Shown here: positions 1 through 6,060 of the stretch, piece by piece
Numbering within the stretch: the stretch's first letter is position 1
How the letters are laid out: each line of letters opens with the position of its first letter
NCBI GenBank assembly: GCA_029775955.1
Contig: JARVJW010000134.1
Span: 1-9,625, forward strand
DNA from: Nitrososphaeria archaeon
GTDB taxonomy: Archaea > Thermoproteota > Nitrososphaeria > Conexivisphaerales > UBA164
Length of the DNA: 9,625 nucleotides
Direction: 5' to 3'
The notes under the pieces: generated by a model
The model's input: the letters and a program-made list of their open reading frames with translations, nothing else
Database searches by the model: none
What the model was told of the DNA's origin: nothing
Position numbers and translations under genes: made by a program

Positions 1-465
1 CTGTTTTATCCTTTATTTTATAGGTTATGCCGTATTGCATTAGGGGTATTGAATGCAGCGCCTTCCTGTACCTTATCTTTCCAATTTTCTTTCCCTTTGC
101 TTTCAATATTATAAGGCTTTTGTTGTTGCTCTGCAGCCTTTTTATCAGGTATTGTTTCATCTGTGATGACAATACAATCAGCTCCCTTCCTTCGAATTTA
201 TCTCCAACCTTTACCTTTTTGTCTTTATAATCTTTATAAGAAACAGAATTCGATATGCCTTTTGATATTATGTAGTTTGTAAACCACTTCCCTTCAAGAA
301 AGAGCCTTTGAAGTGCGTCGAATCTTTGTTTTGATATTTTGCTTTTATCGAATTTTATTTCATATACTTTTGCAGTCTGACCTTTCCGCTTGTCTCCCTG
401 CCTTTCTCCCGTATCCTGCTGTTCTTTTCCGCACTAACCATATTATTTACCTTGATCTTCAACAT
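1..465 (-). pseudogene. tnpB: IS605-family tnpB, N-terminal part, frameshifted and cut by the window edge
   Basis: This is the start of a TnpB (IS605 OrfB) protein, the RNA-guided nuclease carried by IS200/IS605 transposons. The reading begins at ATG 465 (MLKIKVNNMVSAEKNS...) and runs about 27 codons before it must shift by -1; left unshifted, it stops at TAA 357-355. After the shift the frame reads KRKGQTAKVYEIKFDKSK, then SSQMKQYLIKRLQ and GITYKIKDK, and stays open to base 1. Basic, helix-rich sequence with the KVYEIKFD entry strand is typical of TnpB N-termini; the RuvC part would lie outside the window. In the second frame a TAG at 436-434 lies upstream and there is no ATG near the true N-terminus, so the gene needs both frames. 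It starts within the end of a tnpA-like remnant, the usual tnpA-tnpB order. It is either decayed or carries a single-base error. The family call is made by eye. Confidence 0.75.
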
Positions 466-538
466 ACTTTTTTAACACATCAAGTATTACTTGTCCTATT
501 ATAGCTGTATGATTATAAATACTTTTGCTCGCTTTCAT
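443..538 (-). pseudogene. tnpA: Remnant of IS200-type tnpA (Y1 transposase) C-terminus
   Basis: A short minus-strand reading from 538 ends at TAA 445-443 and carries the tail IGQVILDVLKKYVEDQGK. IS200/IS605 TnpA proteins end in a helix of the form (V/L)xxYI(E)xQ, in which the tyrosine is the DNA-joining nucleophile; the Tyr codon here is 466-464. The remnant lies directly upstream of tnpB and overlaps its ATG by 23 bases in another frame, as expected of a tnpA-tnpB element. The rest of TnpA, including the HUH motif, is missing, and the asparaginase gene ends only 31 bases upstream, so the element is truncated on this side. Upstream codons in the same frame stay open but look unlike TnpA. The match rests on a short segment, so confidence is moderate. 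Confidence 0.5.
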
Positions 539-540
539 CC

Positions 541-555
541 AAGTCAAGGGGACTT
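541..555. repeat. Small hairpin (5-bp stem) at the edge of the IS605 remnant
   Basis: AAGTC and GACTT flank a five-base loop. It lies between the tnpA-like remnant and the asparaginase stop codon. Small imperfect hairpins mark the ends of IS200/IS605 elements, but with tnpA truncated this is not clearly a left end. No T-run follows on the minus strand, so it is a poor terminator candidate. Confidence 0.3.
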
Positions 556-568
556 CCCGCTCGCTGAG

Positions 569-1364
569 TTAAAGCAAAACCCCCAGATCAAAGTTCATTT
601 TACAGACTTTTCTGGTGCTGTTAATGGCGCACGCAGGCATCTGAGGCTCAGTGTGAAAAATTCCTATCCCAAGCCTCGAATCTATTGCAATGCCCCCTTG
701 ATTTACTCCGCCAAGTGCATTCTTAACATATAAAAACGATTTTTTTAGAGCTTCTAGAGCATTGCTTTCCCTCATTATGTTAACTGCCCTAAAAGCTGTT
801 AAAACAGCCAAGTTCTGTTCCCCAATTCCTGTAAGTGCTATTGTTCCCGAGCCATTCATTGCATAAAATCCAGCCCCAGCTACTGCTGCATCTCCTACCC
901 GCCCCGGCAGCTTTCCCCTTATTCCGCCTGTAGATGTTGCTGCAGCAAACCAACCATCGTGAGTTGACGCAACCGCACCAATAGTATCATTGCTATCAAG
1001 ACATTGAGAAACAAGTGTGCCTGATTTGCCAACTATAAGCACATGTGGTGTATTAAGCATGACATTTAATGCTGCCCGTATGGGGCTCCTGCAGGCAACC
1101 GCACCAACTGCGCCAATTTTCATCGTTTTGCCATCCATAACACCTGCATCCATTTCTGCCTGCCCATCCCGGTTTAAAACAGACCCCTTGCCAGCGTTGA
1201 ACAACCCAGTTTCCTCCATATATGCAAGTGCTTCAACCACCGCGTTAACCGGTTCGCCTGCCCTGACCAAATTGATCCCAATATCAAGTGCTTTATCAAG
1301 AGCACTCAATTTGCCAAGGTCTTCCGTTGCCCTGCCTGTCCCCCCCGTGAACAGCAAAAGCCAT
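569..1364 (-). CDS. Plant-type L-asparaginase / isoaspartyl peptidase (N-terminal nucleophile hydrolase), with an apparent frameshift near the start
   Basis: This enzyme family cleaves itself before a threonine, which then hydrolyses L-asparagine or beta-aspartyl (isoaspartyl) peptides. Seen here: FNAGKGSVLNRDG and EMDAGVMDG in the alpha part; NDTIGAVA, whose Thr would be nucleophile (about residue 127 of the repaired protein); then AAATSTGG and KLPGRVGD for the active site. The proper start appears to be ATG 1364 (MAFAVHGG), 7 bases after the glyS stop, with GGTG ten bases before it. That frame is broken in a run of seven C on the plus strand (1340-1346). With six it would read MAFAVHGGTGRATEDLG and give about 264 residues. 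The downstream frame alone is open from 1414, but its first residues are antisense-like sequence inside glyS and lack the HGG motif. The linker before the nucleophile is short (about 14 residues after HVLIVG). The gene is either a sequencing error or a recent pseudogene. Confidence 0.85.
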
Positions 1365-1371
1365 AATGAAA

Positions 1372-2991
1372 TTACACCAGAAGGTCTGAGGGCCTTATTC
1401 GTTTCTGGTTCCACGTATCACGATCTCTTATTGTAACTGTTCCATCTTCAAGTGTCTGACCGTCAACAGTTATTGCCTTCGGGATACCTGCTTCATCTAG
1501 CCTTGCATATCTTTTGCCAATATACCCTTTTTCATCAAATATTACAAAATAACCAGACTTTTCAAGCATTGCTTTTATCTCAAAAGCCTTTTCAATCATA
1601 TCCTTTTTTGAAACTAGAGGGAGCACGGCCACAACTTTTCCAAGAATCACATCGGGTAATGACAGGATGTTCCTGCCATCCTTTTTACCATAAGCGTAAT
1701 ATATTGTAGCGAGCAAAAGTCTGTCAAGACCAAATGAAGGCTCAACAACGTAAGGTACAAATTTCCTAACCTCTTCCTTCTCAACTTCCTCAATAATTTT
1801 ATATTCGTTAGAGGAAAGTTTGATGCCCGCGCAATATATGCCATCTTCCCTACTCTCAGGGACTGAGGAAATTATTGATTCCCAATCTTTCTTATGAGTG
1901 TTTTTTACTTCTTTCTCATTAAGCTTGATGGTTTTTCTAGTGCTTATGGTTTTCTTCTCTATCACAACCAGTTCCTGCCCAGTCTCTTTCGCATGAGATT
2001 TAAGGTCATAATCCGTTCTGTACGCAAAGCCTGCAACTTCGGTCCACCCCATTTCGTCAAAAAATACTTCATGGTCAAAGGTCTGGGCAGAGTAGTGAGC
2101 CCTTTCACCAACTAGCTTTTCAATGAACCTCTGCTTCGATTCTGGAACTCCTAGTGCCATAACAAATTTAAAAGATTTTTCCAGAAAATAAGCAAGCCAT
2201 GCGCTCTTTAAAATCCCATTCTTGTATGCCCCATAAGGAGATATAAGTTCCGGTTCTCCTTTTTCCATTACCTTCTCATGAAGCAATGGAAGTTTCATAT
2301 CTCTGTCAAGCGCAGGTGCCTTTTCGTCTTCAGGGTCCATGAACAGTTCAAGCTCCATCATGTGAAATTCCCTGAGCCTAATCATCGATTGCCTTGGTGA
2401 TATCTCATTCCTGTATCCCCTGCCTATCTGTGCTATTCCCATTGGCACTTTGCCCCTGTTTATGTCAAGGAGTGTTTTAAATTCGACAAAAATTCCTTGG
2501 GCTGTCTCAGGACGTAAATAACCCTTGTTATCAGCATAAGGCCCAATGTTAGTTTCAAACATATTCAGAAATTGCTTAACGGTCCATGTAGTTGCACCGC
2601 AGTTGGGGCATTTGACCTTATTTTGATTAAGCAATTCGTTCATTTGATTTATGCTGGTGCTTTCACTTACCTGAATGCCTGAATCACTTAGCAGATGGTC
2701 TGCGCGGTACTTGCTGCCGCACTTTGCGCACTCTGCCATTGGGTCCTTAAAATTGTCAACGTGACCTGAAGCCTTAAGCACCCTGGCAGGCATTATATCA
2801 GGCGAATCAATCTCAAGAAACCCGTTCGGCCTTACAAAATAGCTTTTCCACAAATCCTCTATATTTTTTAGGACGAGGGATCCCATGGGGCCAATGGTGT
2901 AAAACCCGCTTACACCACCATAGATTTCATATGAAGGCCAGAAATAGCCCTTTGATTTTGCAAGGTTAAGAACTTCAGTGAGTTTATCCAT
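1372..2991 (-). CDS. glyS: Glycyl-tRNA synthetase (archaeal/eukaryal dimeric class II type)
   Basis: Charges tRNA-Gly with glycine using ATP in the cytoplasm. From ATG 2991 the protein is 539 residues, normal for the homodimeric GlyRS of archaea. Seen: N-terminal MDKLTEVLNLAKSKGYFWPS and GGVSGFYTIGPMG (motif 1 region, near residue 30); a zinc-type pair CAKCG and CPNCG near residues 88-91 and 128-131; motif 2 around RNEISPRQSMIRLREFHMME (about 194-213); motif 3 as EPSFGLDRLLLA (about 417-428). A C-terminal anticodon-binding domain follows from about residue 450, ending in RDRDTWNQKRI. An upstream TTG at 3012 keeps the frame but adds MINFFRY and overlaps the pncB stop; the ATG at 2991 fits family N-termini better. 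It is the middle gene of the operon: 17 bases after pncB and 7 bases before the asparaginase start. Confidence 0.96.
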   Translation of the reverse strand: MDKLTEVLNLAKSKGYFWPSYEIYGGVSGFYTIGPMGSLVLKNIEDLWKSYFVRPNGFLEIDSPDIMPARVLKASGHVDNFKDPMAECAKCGSKYRADHLLSDSGIQVSESTSINQMNELLNQNKVKCPNCGATTWTVKQFLNMFETNIGPYADNKGYLRPETAQGIFVEFKTLLDINRGKVPMGIAQIGRGYRNEISPRQSMIRLREFHMMELELFMDPEDEKAPALDRDMKLPLLHEKVMEKGEPELISPYGAYKNGILKSAWLAYFLEKSFKFVMALGVPESKQRFIEKLVGERAHYSAQTFDHEVFFDEMGWTEVAGFAYRTDYDLKSHAKETGQELVVIEKKTISTRKTIKLNEKEVKNTHKKDWESIISSVPESREDGIYCAGIKLSSNEYKIIEEVEKEEVRKFVPYVVEPSFGLDRLLLATIYYAYGKKDGRNILSLPDVILGKVVAVLPLVSKKDMIEKAFEIKAMLEKSGYFVIFDEKGYIGKRYARLDEAGIPKAITVDGQTLEDGTVTIRDRDTWNQKRIRPSDLLV

Positions 2992-3008
2992 GTACCGAAA
3001 AAAATTTA

Positions 3009-4217
3009 TCAACTTATTAGCTTTACTGATGGGTGCTTATCCTTGATCCAACCAATGCGGTTCATTACCCTTTCACGTACTTCCTCAACAGTTTCCATTT
3101 TTCTGATAATTTTTCCACTTTCAAGCCATTTTTTCATTAATATCTCATAACCAGCCGGTGGTTCCCGCCCTTCAGGCAGAATTATATCAAATCCGCTGTT
3201 AAAATTCCTGTAAGCGTCCTTTTTGCCAGAAATGTCACCTCTTTTAGATTTTTTTATCATTTTTCCGTCAATTTCCACTTCCACTACCTTAAGATTGAAA
3301 TCTACAGGTGAGGCATCAGCCACTGAAGTTCCTATTCCATAGCCGTCAACCACATCATTCATTATAGTTATATCGTTTTCATCAACTCCACCAGATATGA
3401 TTATCTTGACGTTGCGCCCACCCCTCTGGTCCAGTTCCCATCTTACCTCTTCTGCTATTTTTCTCCAGTCACCTCTCCTGGAACTGGGTGTGTCAAGCCT
3501 TACACCTGAAAGCTTTTTCCCGAGAGTTTCAAGCGCCATTATAGATTCTGTCCTTTCATCATAATAGGTGTCAACAAGAGCTATCCTTGGAATTTCCTGA
3601 TTTATGTGTCTGTCGAATGCAGTCCATGCCTCACGGGGGTCATTATAAAGCAGTATGAAGCTGTGGGGCATTGTTCCAGACCCGCTCTTGCCTAGAAGCC
3701 TTGCACCAAGTACATTGCTGAAGCCATCAAATCCTCCAATGTAAGCGCAGTGCTCGATCATGGGCGCCAATGCTGGATGCGCTCTGCGTGTGCCGAAGCT
3801 CAGAAGGGTCTTTTCAGCACCAGCTAGAAACCTCATTCTAGCAGCTTTTGTTGTAACCCCACTAAATGAGCAAAGAAAGCCTAGTAAGGCAGTTTCATAT
3901 CTTGCAAAATCCCTATATTTTCCTTCAATTCTCATCACTGGTTCATATAAAATATCAGCCTTTGATGTAAGAAAAAGCTCACCCTCATTCATTGCCCATA
4001 CATCGACCGGAAGCCCTTCAAGAAGGTTAAGAGATTCATAAATGCCTGAAACTATTCCCCAGTTATCTGGATATGGTAAGTACCTCGTGTATACCTCCAT
4101 CGTAACTCTGGGATTTTTCCCTTCACTGTCCAATATTTTTTCAACATTAACAAAATAAAAATCTGTAGTTTGTCCTGACTTAATTTCTTCAACATCAGGC
4201 ATCAAGAAAACTTTCAT
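3009..4217 (-). CDS. pncB: Nicotinate phosphoribosyltransferase
   Basis: Converts nicotinate and phosphoribosyl pyrophosphate (with ATP) to nicotinate mononucleotide, the first step of the Preiss-Handler NAD salvage route. The 402-residue length fits the short archaeal enzymes such as the one from Thermoplasma. Seen: TDFYFVNVEKIL near the N-terminus; FGTRRAHPA at 141-149; SGSGTMPHSFIL at 178-189, with the histidine of the phosphorylatable GTxxHS site; LVDTYYD at 214-220; VRLDTPSSRRGDW at 239-251; the phosphate-binding strands ISGGVDENDI at 274-283 and GYGIGTSVADASP at 292-304. The start at ATG 4217 gives MKVFLMPDVEEI and lies about 28 bases from a TATA-like sequence, which suggests a leaderless transcript. 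It is the first gene of a three-gene minus-strand operon with glyS and the asparaginase. The quinolinate enzyme NadC is a relative, but GTRRAHPA and the length favour PncB. Confidence 0.93.
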   Translation of the reverse strand: MKVFLMPDVEEIKSGQTTDFYFVNVEKILDSEGKNPRVTMEVYTRYLPYPDNWGIVSGIYESLNLLEGLPVDVWAMNEGELFLTSKADILYEPVMRIEGKYRDFARYETALLGFLCSFSGVTTKAARMRFLAGAEKTLLSFGTRRAHPALAPMIEHCAYIGGFDGFSNVLGARLLGKSGSGTMPHSFILLYNDPREAWTAFDRHINQEIPRIALVDTYYDERTESIMALETLGKKLSGVRLDTPSSRRGDWRKIAEEVRWELDQRGGRNVKIIISGGVDENDITIMNDVVDGYGIGTSVADASPVDFNLKVVEVEIDGKMIKKSKRGDISGKKDAYRNFNSGFDIILPEGREPPAGYEILMKKWLESGKIIRKMETVEEVRERVMNRIGWIKDKHPSVKLIS

Positions 4218-4227
4218 AAATTATCTT

Positions 4228-4260
4228 TTTATAATTTCAATTATAAAGTTAACTATAAAT
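4228..4260 (-). promoter_or_regulatory. Promoter region of the pncB operon with an inverted repeat
   Basis: On the minus strand AACTTTATAA (4241-4250) is centred about 28 bases before the pncB ATG, the spacing of an archaeal TATA box for a leaderless mRNA. A second TATA-like word, ATTTATAGT (4252-4260), lies further upstream. A perfect inverted repeat with nine-base arms and a two-base centre (4228-4247) overlaps the first box. It could be an operator, or chance symmetry in A+T-rich sequence. Confidence 0.45.
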
Positions 4261-4407
4261 CAGTTATGGTGCTGATTTTGCTGATTATATGGCAGAAAAT
4301 ATTGAAAATGAGTGCTTAAGTTGCGCATAAAATATGGCTAATAACGTGCAATCTTGGACGAATGTTATATTTTCAAGGCGGAAACAAAATAAATTCTTTC
4401 ATAATCG

Positions 4408-4418
4408 TTAAATAATTT
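4408..4418 (+). promoter_or_regulatory. TATA-like box for the NifX/NifB-like gene
   Basis: TTAAATAATTT is centred about 25 bases before ATG 4438, consistent with a leaderless archaeal transcript. A second TATA-like word (GTTATATACC, 4428-4437) touches the ATG and is too close to serve it. No ribosome binding site is visible. The rest of 4218-4437 is A+T-rich with no convincing gene. Confidence 0.4.
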
Positions 4419-4437
4419 AATAACACAGTTATATACC

Positions 4438-4773
4438 ATGAAGGTAGTTGCTACGTATGGAAAGGATCATTACCTAAAGCCGCTTGATGAATCTGAAATT
4501 ATAGGTGTAATAGATAAGGAAAAGGGGAAAATATCTGAAATGGCTAATCCAGGTTACATGATGAGTAAGGAGATGTCAATGCATTACATCCTTGGCCTGG
4601 GGGTTGATGCAATAGCTGTGAAGAGTGGGTTCCTGTGTCCAGGGTCATATGCGATGTCATTGGGCAAGCTAAAGTATATAGTTACAGATCAAGAAAATGT
4701 GGATTCTTTGCTTTATGAGTTAAATGACAGTCATCCAGTGGACGAACTAAATGAAGAGCTTTACGAGGAATAA
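4438..4773 (+). CDS. Small NifX/NifB-C-terminal-like protein (dinitrogenase Fe-Mo cofactor-type fold)
   Basis: The 111-residue protein starts MKVVATYGKDHYLKPLDES and contains KISEMANPGY, then MHYILGLGVDAIAVKSGFLCPGS, then LKYIVTD at about 79-85. The order of an opening beta strand, a central 'GVDAIAVKSG' strand-turn and a later 'LKYIVTD' strand resembles the RNase H-like fold of small NifX/NifB-C-terminal proteins, which bind metal clusters or their precursors. No nitrogenase gene is nearby, and most archaeal stand-alone members have no known role. A single Cys (in FLCPG) could be a ligand. The C-terminus is acidic (PVDELNEELYEE). The gene is transcribed alone and converges on the two unknown minus-strand genes with a 53-base gap that shows no clear terminator. 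I am confident that it is a gene and only moderately confident of the family. Confidence 0.6.
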   Translation: MKVVATYGKDHYLKPLDESEIIGVIDKEKGKISEMANPGYMMSKEMSMHYILGLGVDAIAVKSGFLCPGSYAMSLGKLKYIVTDQENVDSLLYELNDSHPVDELNEELYEE

Positions 4774-4826
4774 CTTAACCTGGGAGTGTGCGGCGCAAGT
4801 AGGATAAATTTTAGGATACTTAGATT

Positions 4827-5075
4827 TTATACAAAGTTTCCAATTACAATTGTTTCCTGCATAGCAGATTCAATATCTTCAACATTATAACCCCTAGTCT
4901 TAAGCCACACTCTAGCTTGAGGAGATAACTTTACTGAAATGTTGTGACCACCATATCTTCCAAATGCTGTTCCAACAAATTTATAATTTCTCCCGTCAAT
5001 GATGACCTCACCCTTCAATGTGCCAACGATATCTCCCATGTTGGCGCTTATCACTTTAATCTTGATATCAGGCAT
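4827..5075 (-). CDS. Conserved-looking small protein of unknown function
   Basis: I do not recognise this 82-residue protein (MPDIKIKVISANMGDIVG...). It looks beta-strand rich in the first half (IKIKVISA, GTLKGEVIIDG, YKFVGTAFGRYGGHNISVKL). A helical second half follows (SPQARVWLKTRGYNVEDIESAMQ), ending ETIVIGNFV. There is no signal peptide, membrane segment or cysteine. Two adjacent ATGs are possible. The archaeal ribosome site GGTGAT (plus strand 5082-5087) lies three bases before the first (5078) and six before the second (5075), so the second is preferred. The first overlaps the TGA of the upstream gene. The close coupling implies one operon and perhaps a shared job with the zinc-ribbon-like neighbour. 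It is transcribed toward, and ends near, the NifX/NifB-like gene. Confidence 0.75.
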   Translation of the reverse strand: MPDIKIKVISANMGDIVGTLKGEVIIDGRNYKFVGTAFGRYGGHNISVKLSPQARVWLKTRGYNVEDIESAMQETIVIGNFV

Positions 5076-5464
5076 CATCTTATCACCATGCTTGAATTAA
5101 TGTAATTAGATATAAAATAAAACCTATGATCGTGATTATTGCTACAGCTTGCGTTTCCTGCCTCATCGACGGTCAATTCACACTGTTCAAATACGCTACA
5201 GTTGTGTGGCATAGTACTGGCTGACCGGGTTAAATGCCATTCAGTTTCACCACGATCGTTGCATACTATTACACCCCATCTGTTAATTTTTACAAGTTCA
5301 CCCATGCCCACACTTTCAGGCATTTTTGGTTCACCAACACGCCTTAAATCAGCTGAAGTATCACCACAGCTTTTGCACTTCCAGACGTCGACAGTTCCAT
5401 CAACTTCTCCTTTAATTATTATATTGATTGCACCTTCGTAAGTCATTATATGTTTACATGACAT
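5075..5464 (-). CDS. Unknown protein with a probable zinc-binding site
   Basis: I do not recognise the family. The 129-residue protein begins MSCKHIMTYEGAINIIIKG and has WKCKSCGDTS at about 29-37. Cys3/His5 together with Cys30/Cys33 could form a treble-clef or ribbon-like zinc site, which supports the start at ATG 5464 over the ATG at codon 7. Five more cysteines or histidine-rich stretches follow (IVCND, MPHNCS, EQCEL, ASCSNNHDH). It is rich in short strands and has no signal peptide or membrane segment. It is the first gene of a two-gene operon: its TGA overlaps the possible first ATG of the next gene, and the GGTGAT for that gene lies in its last codons. No clear TATA box or ribosome site is visible before it. 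A nucleic-acid-binding or regulatory role would be a guess. Confidence 0.7.
   Translation of the reverse strand: MSCKHIMTYEGAINIIIKGEVDGTVDVWKCKSCGDTSADLRRVGEPKMPESVGMGELVKINRWGVIVCNDRGETEWHLTRSASTMPHNCSVFEQCELTVDEAGNASCSNNHDHRFYFISNYINSSMVIR
5082..5087 (-). promoter_or_regulatory. Ribosome binding site GGTGAT
   Basis: The minus strand reads GGTGAT AAG ATG ATG. This matches the archaeal 16S rRNA tail and favours translation of the 4827-5075 gene from the second ATG. It lies inside the last codons of the upstream gene, indicating coupled translation. Confidence 0.65.
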
Positions 5465-5548
5465 TAAGCATTTAAAAGATGATTGCCTTTTTTACCTTTA
5501 CCTAACTTTTTTAAGAATAATTTTAAAATGTTTTGCTAATAATAGTGA

Positions 5549-5581
5549 TTGTTGAATTTTTATTATAAAAAAATTGAACAA
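5549..5581. repeat. Imperfect inverted repeat upstream of the peroxiredoxin gene (possible operator)
   Basis: Arms TTGTTGAATTTTT and AAAAATTGAACAA pair over 13 positions with one mismatch around a seven-base A+T centre. The repeat ends a few bases before the TATA-like box of the peroxiredoxin gene, the place where archaeal activators or repressors bind. It also lies in the divergent region shared with the zinc-binding unknown gene. No regulator was recognised from the motif. Confidence 0.45.
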
Positions 5582-5583
5582 CA

Positions 5584-5594
5584 TTAATATATTA
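5584..5594 (+). promoter_or_regulatory. TATA-like box for the peroxiredoxin gene
   Basis: TTAATATATTA is centred about 25 bases before ATG 5614, the spacing for a leaderless archaeal mRNA. A further word ATTTATAAAA (5601-5610) is too close to the ATG to act as its TATA box. No GGTGA-like site is visible. Confidence 0.5.
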
Positions 5595-5613
5595 TTAGTC
5601 ATTTATAAAAACT

Positions 5614-6060
5614 ATGTTGGAAATTGGATCTGATGCGCCTGACTTCGAGCTTAAAAATCAGGATTCTGAAAGTGTTAAATTGAGTGAGTTTAAGGGCAAA
5701 GTAGTTGTATTATATTTTTACCCTAAGGACAACACTCCAGGCTGCACTACTGAGGCATGCGATTTCAGGGACTCCATGGATAGCCTGAAAAAATATGGCA
5801 TCGTAGTTCTTGGCGTAAGTTCTGATAGCGTAAATTCACATAAAAAGTTCCACGATCAAAAGAGACTAAACTTCAACATTCTTTCTGATCAAAAAAAGGA
5901 GGTTATAAAAATGTATGGGGCCGATGGACCACTTTTCACAAGGAGGATTACTTATATTATAGATAAAAATCAGAAAGTTGCACATTTGTTTGACAAGGTG
6001 CACCCGCAAGGACACTCAAGGGAAGTACTGGAAAAGATTAACGAATTGCATTTGCTCTGA
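5614..6060 (+). CDS. bcp: Peroxiredoxin, Bcp/PrxQ type (thiol peroxidase)
   Basis: Reduces hydrogen peroxide and organic peroxides through a reactive cysteine recycled by thioredoxin-like proteins in the cytoplasm. At 148 residues it has the normal length. Seen: GSDAPDFELKNQDSESVKLSEFKGK at the N-terminus (the AhpC/TSA strand-loop start); VVLYFYPKDNTPGCTTEACDFRD, with peroxidatic Cys44 and Cys49 five residues later, the intramolecular resolving position of PrxQ; GVSSDSVNSHKKF; and TRRITYIIDKNQKVAH, with the conserved arginine region. The start at 5614 fits the TATA spacing and the family N-terminus. It is divergent from the zinc-binding unknown gene with an inverted repeat between them. Its TGA is followed at once by the right end of a decayed tnpB, so no native downstream sequence remains visible. 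Confidence 0.95.
   Translation: MLEIGSDAPDFELKNQDSESVKLSEFKGKVVVLYFYPKDNTPGCTTEACDFRDSMDSLKKYGIVVLGVSSDSVNSHKKFHDQKRLNFNILSDQKKEVIKMYGADGPLFTRRITYIIDKNQKVAHLFDKVHPQGHSREVLEKINELHLL

Noticed and set aside
27..504. Two plus-strand hydrophobic readings near the left edge
   Set aside because: The minus strand encodes TnpB sequence through this interval. The hydrophobic readings come from A/T-rich lysine codons seen in reverse.
541..555. Hairpin as a terminator of the asparaginase operon
   Set aside because: The stem is only five pairs, and no T-run follows on the minus strand.
1365..1414. Upstream start of the asparaginase frame at 1414 (MEPETNKALRPSG...)
   Set aside because: These codons lie within glyS and lack the HGG start of the family; ATG 1364 with a base correction fits better.
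1017..1436. Plus-strand reading of 139 codons opposite the asparaginase gene
   Set aside because: It lies antisense to a clear asparaginase/GlyRS frame and shows no family features; it is a shadow of the real genes.
4289..4411. Tiny plus-strand readings MAENIENECLSCA and, in the same frame after a TAA, MANNVQSW...
   Set aside because: Too short to support, with no ribosome site and no recognisable similarity. Kept only as a note because the CLSC pair and shared frame are curious.
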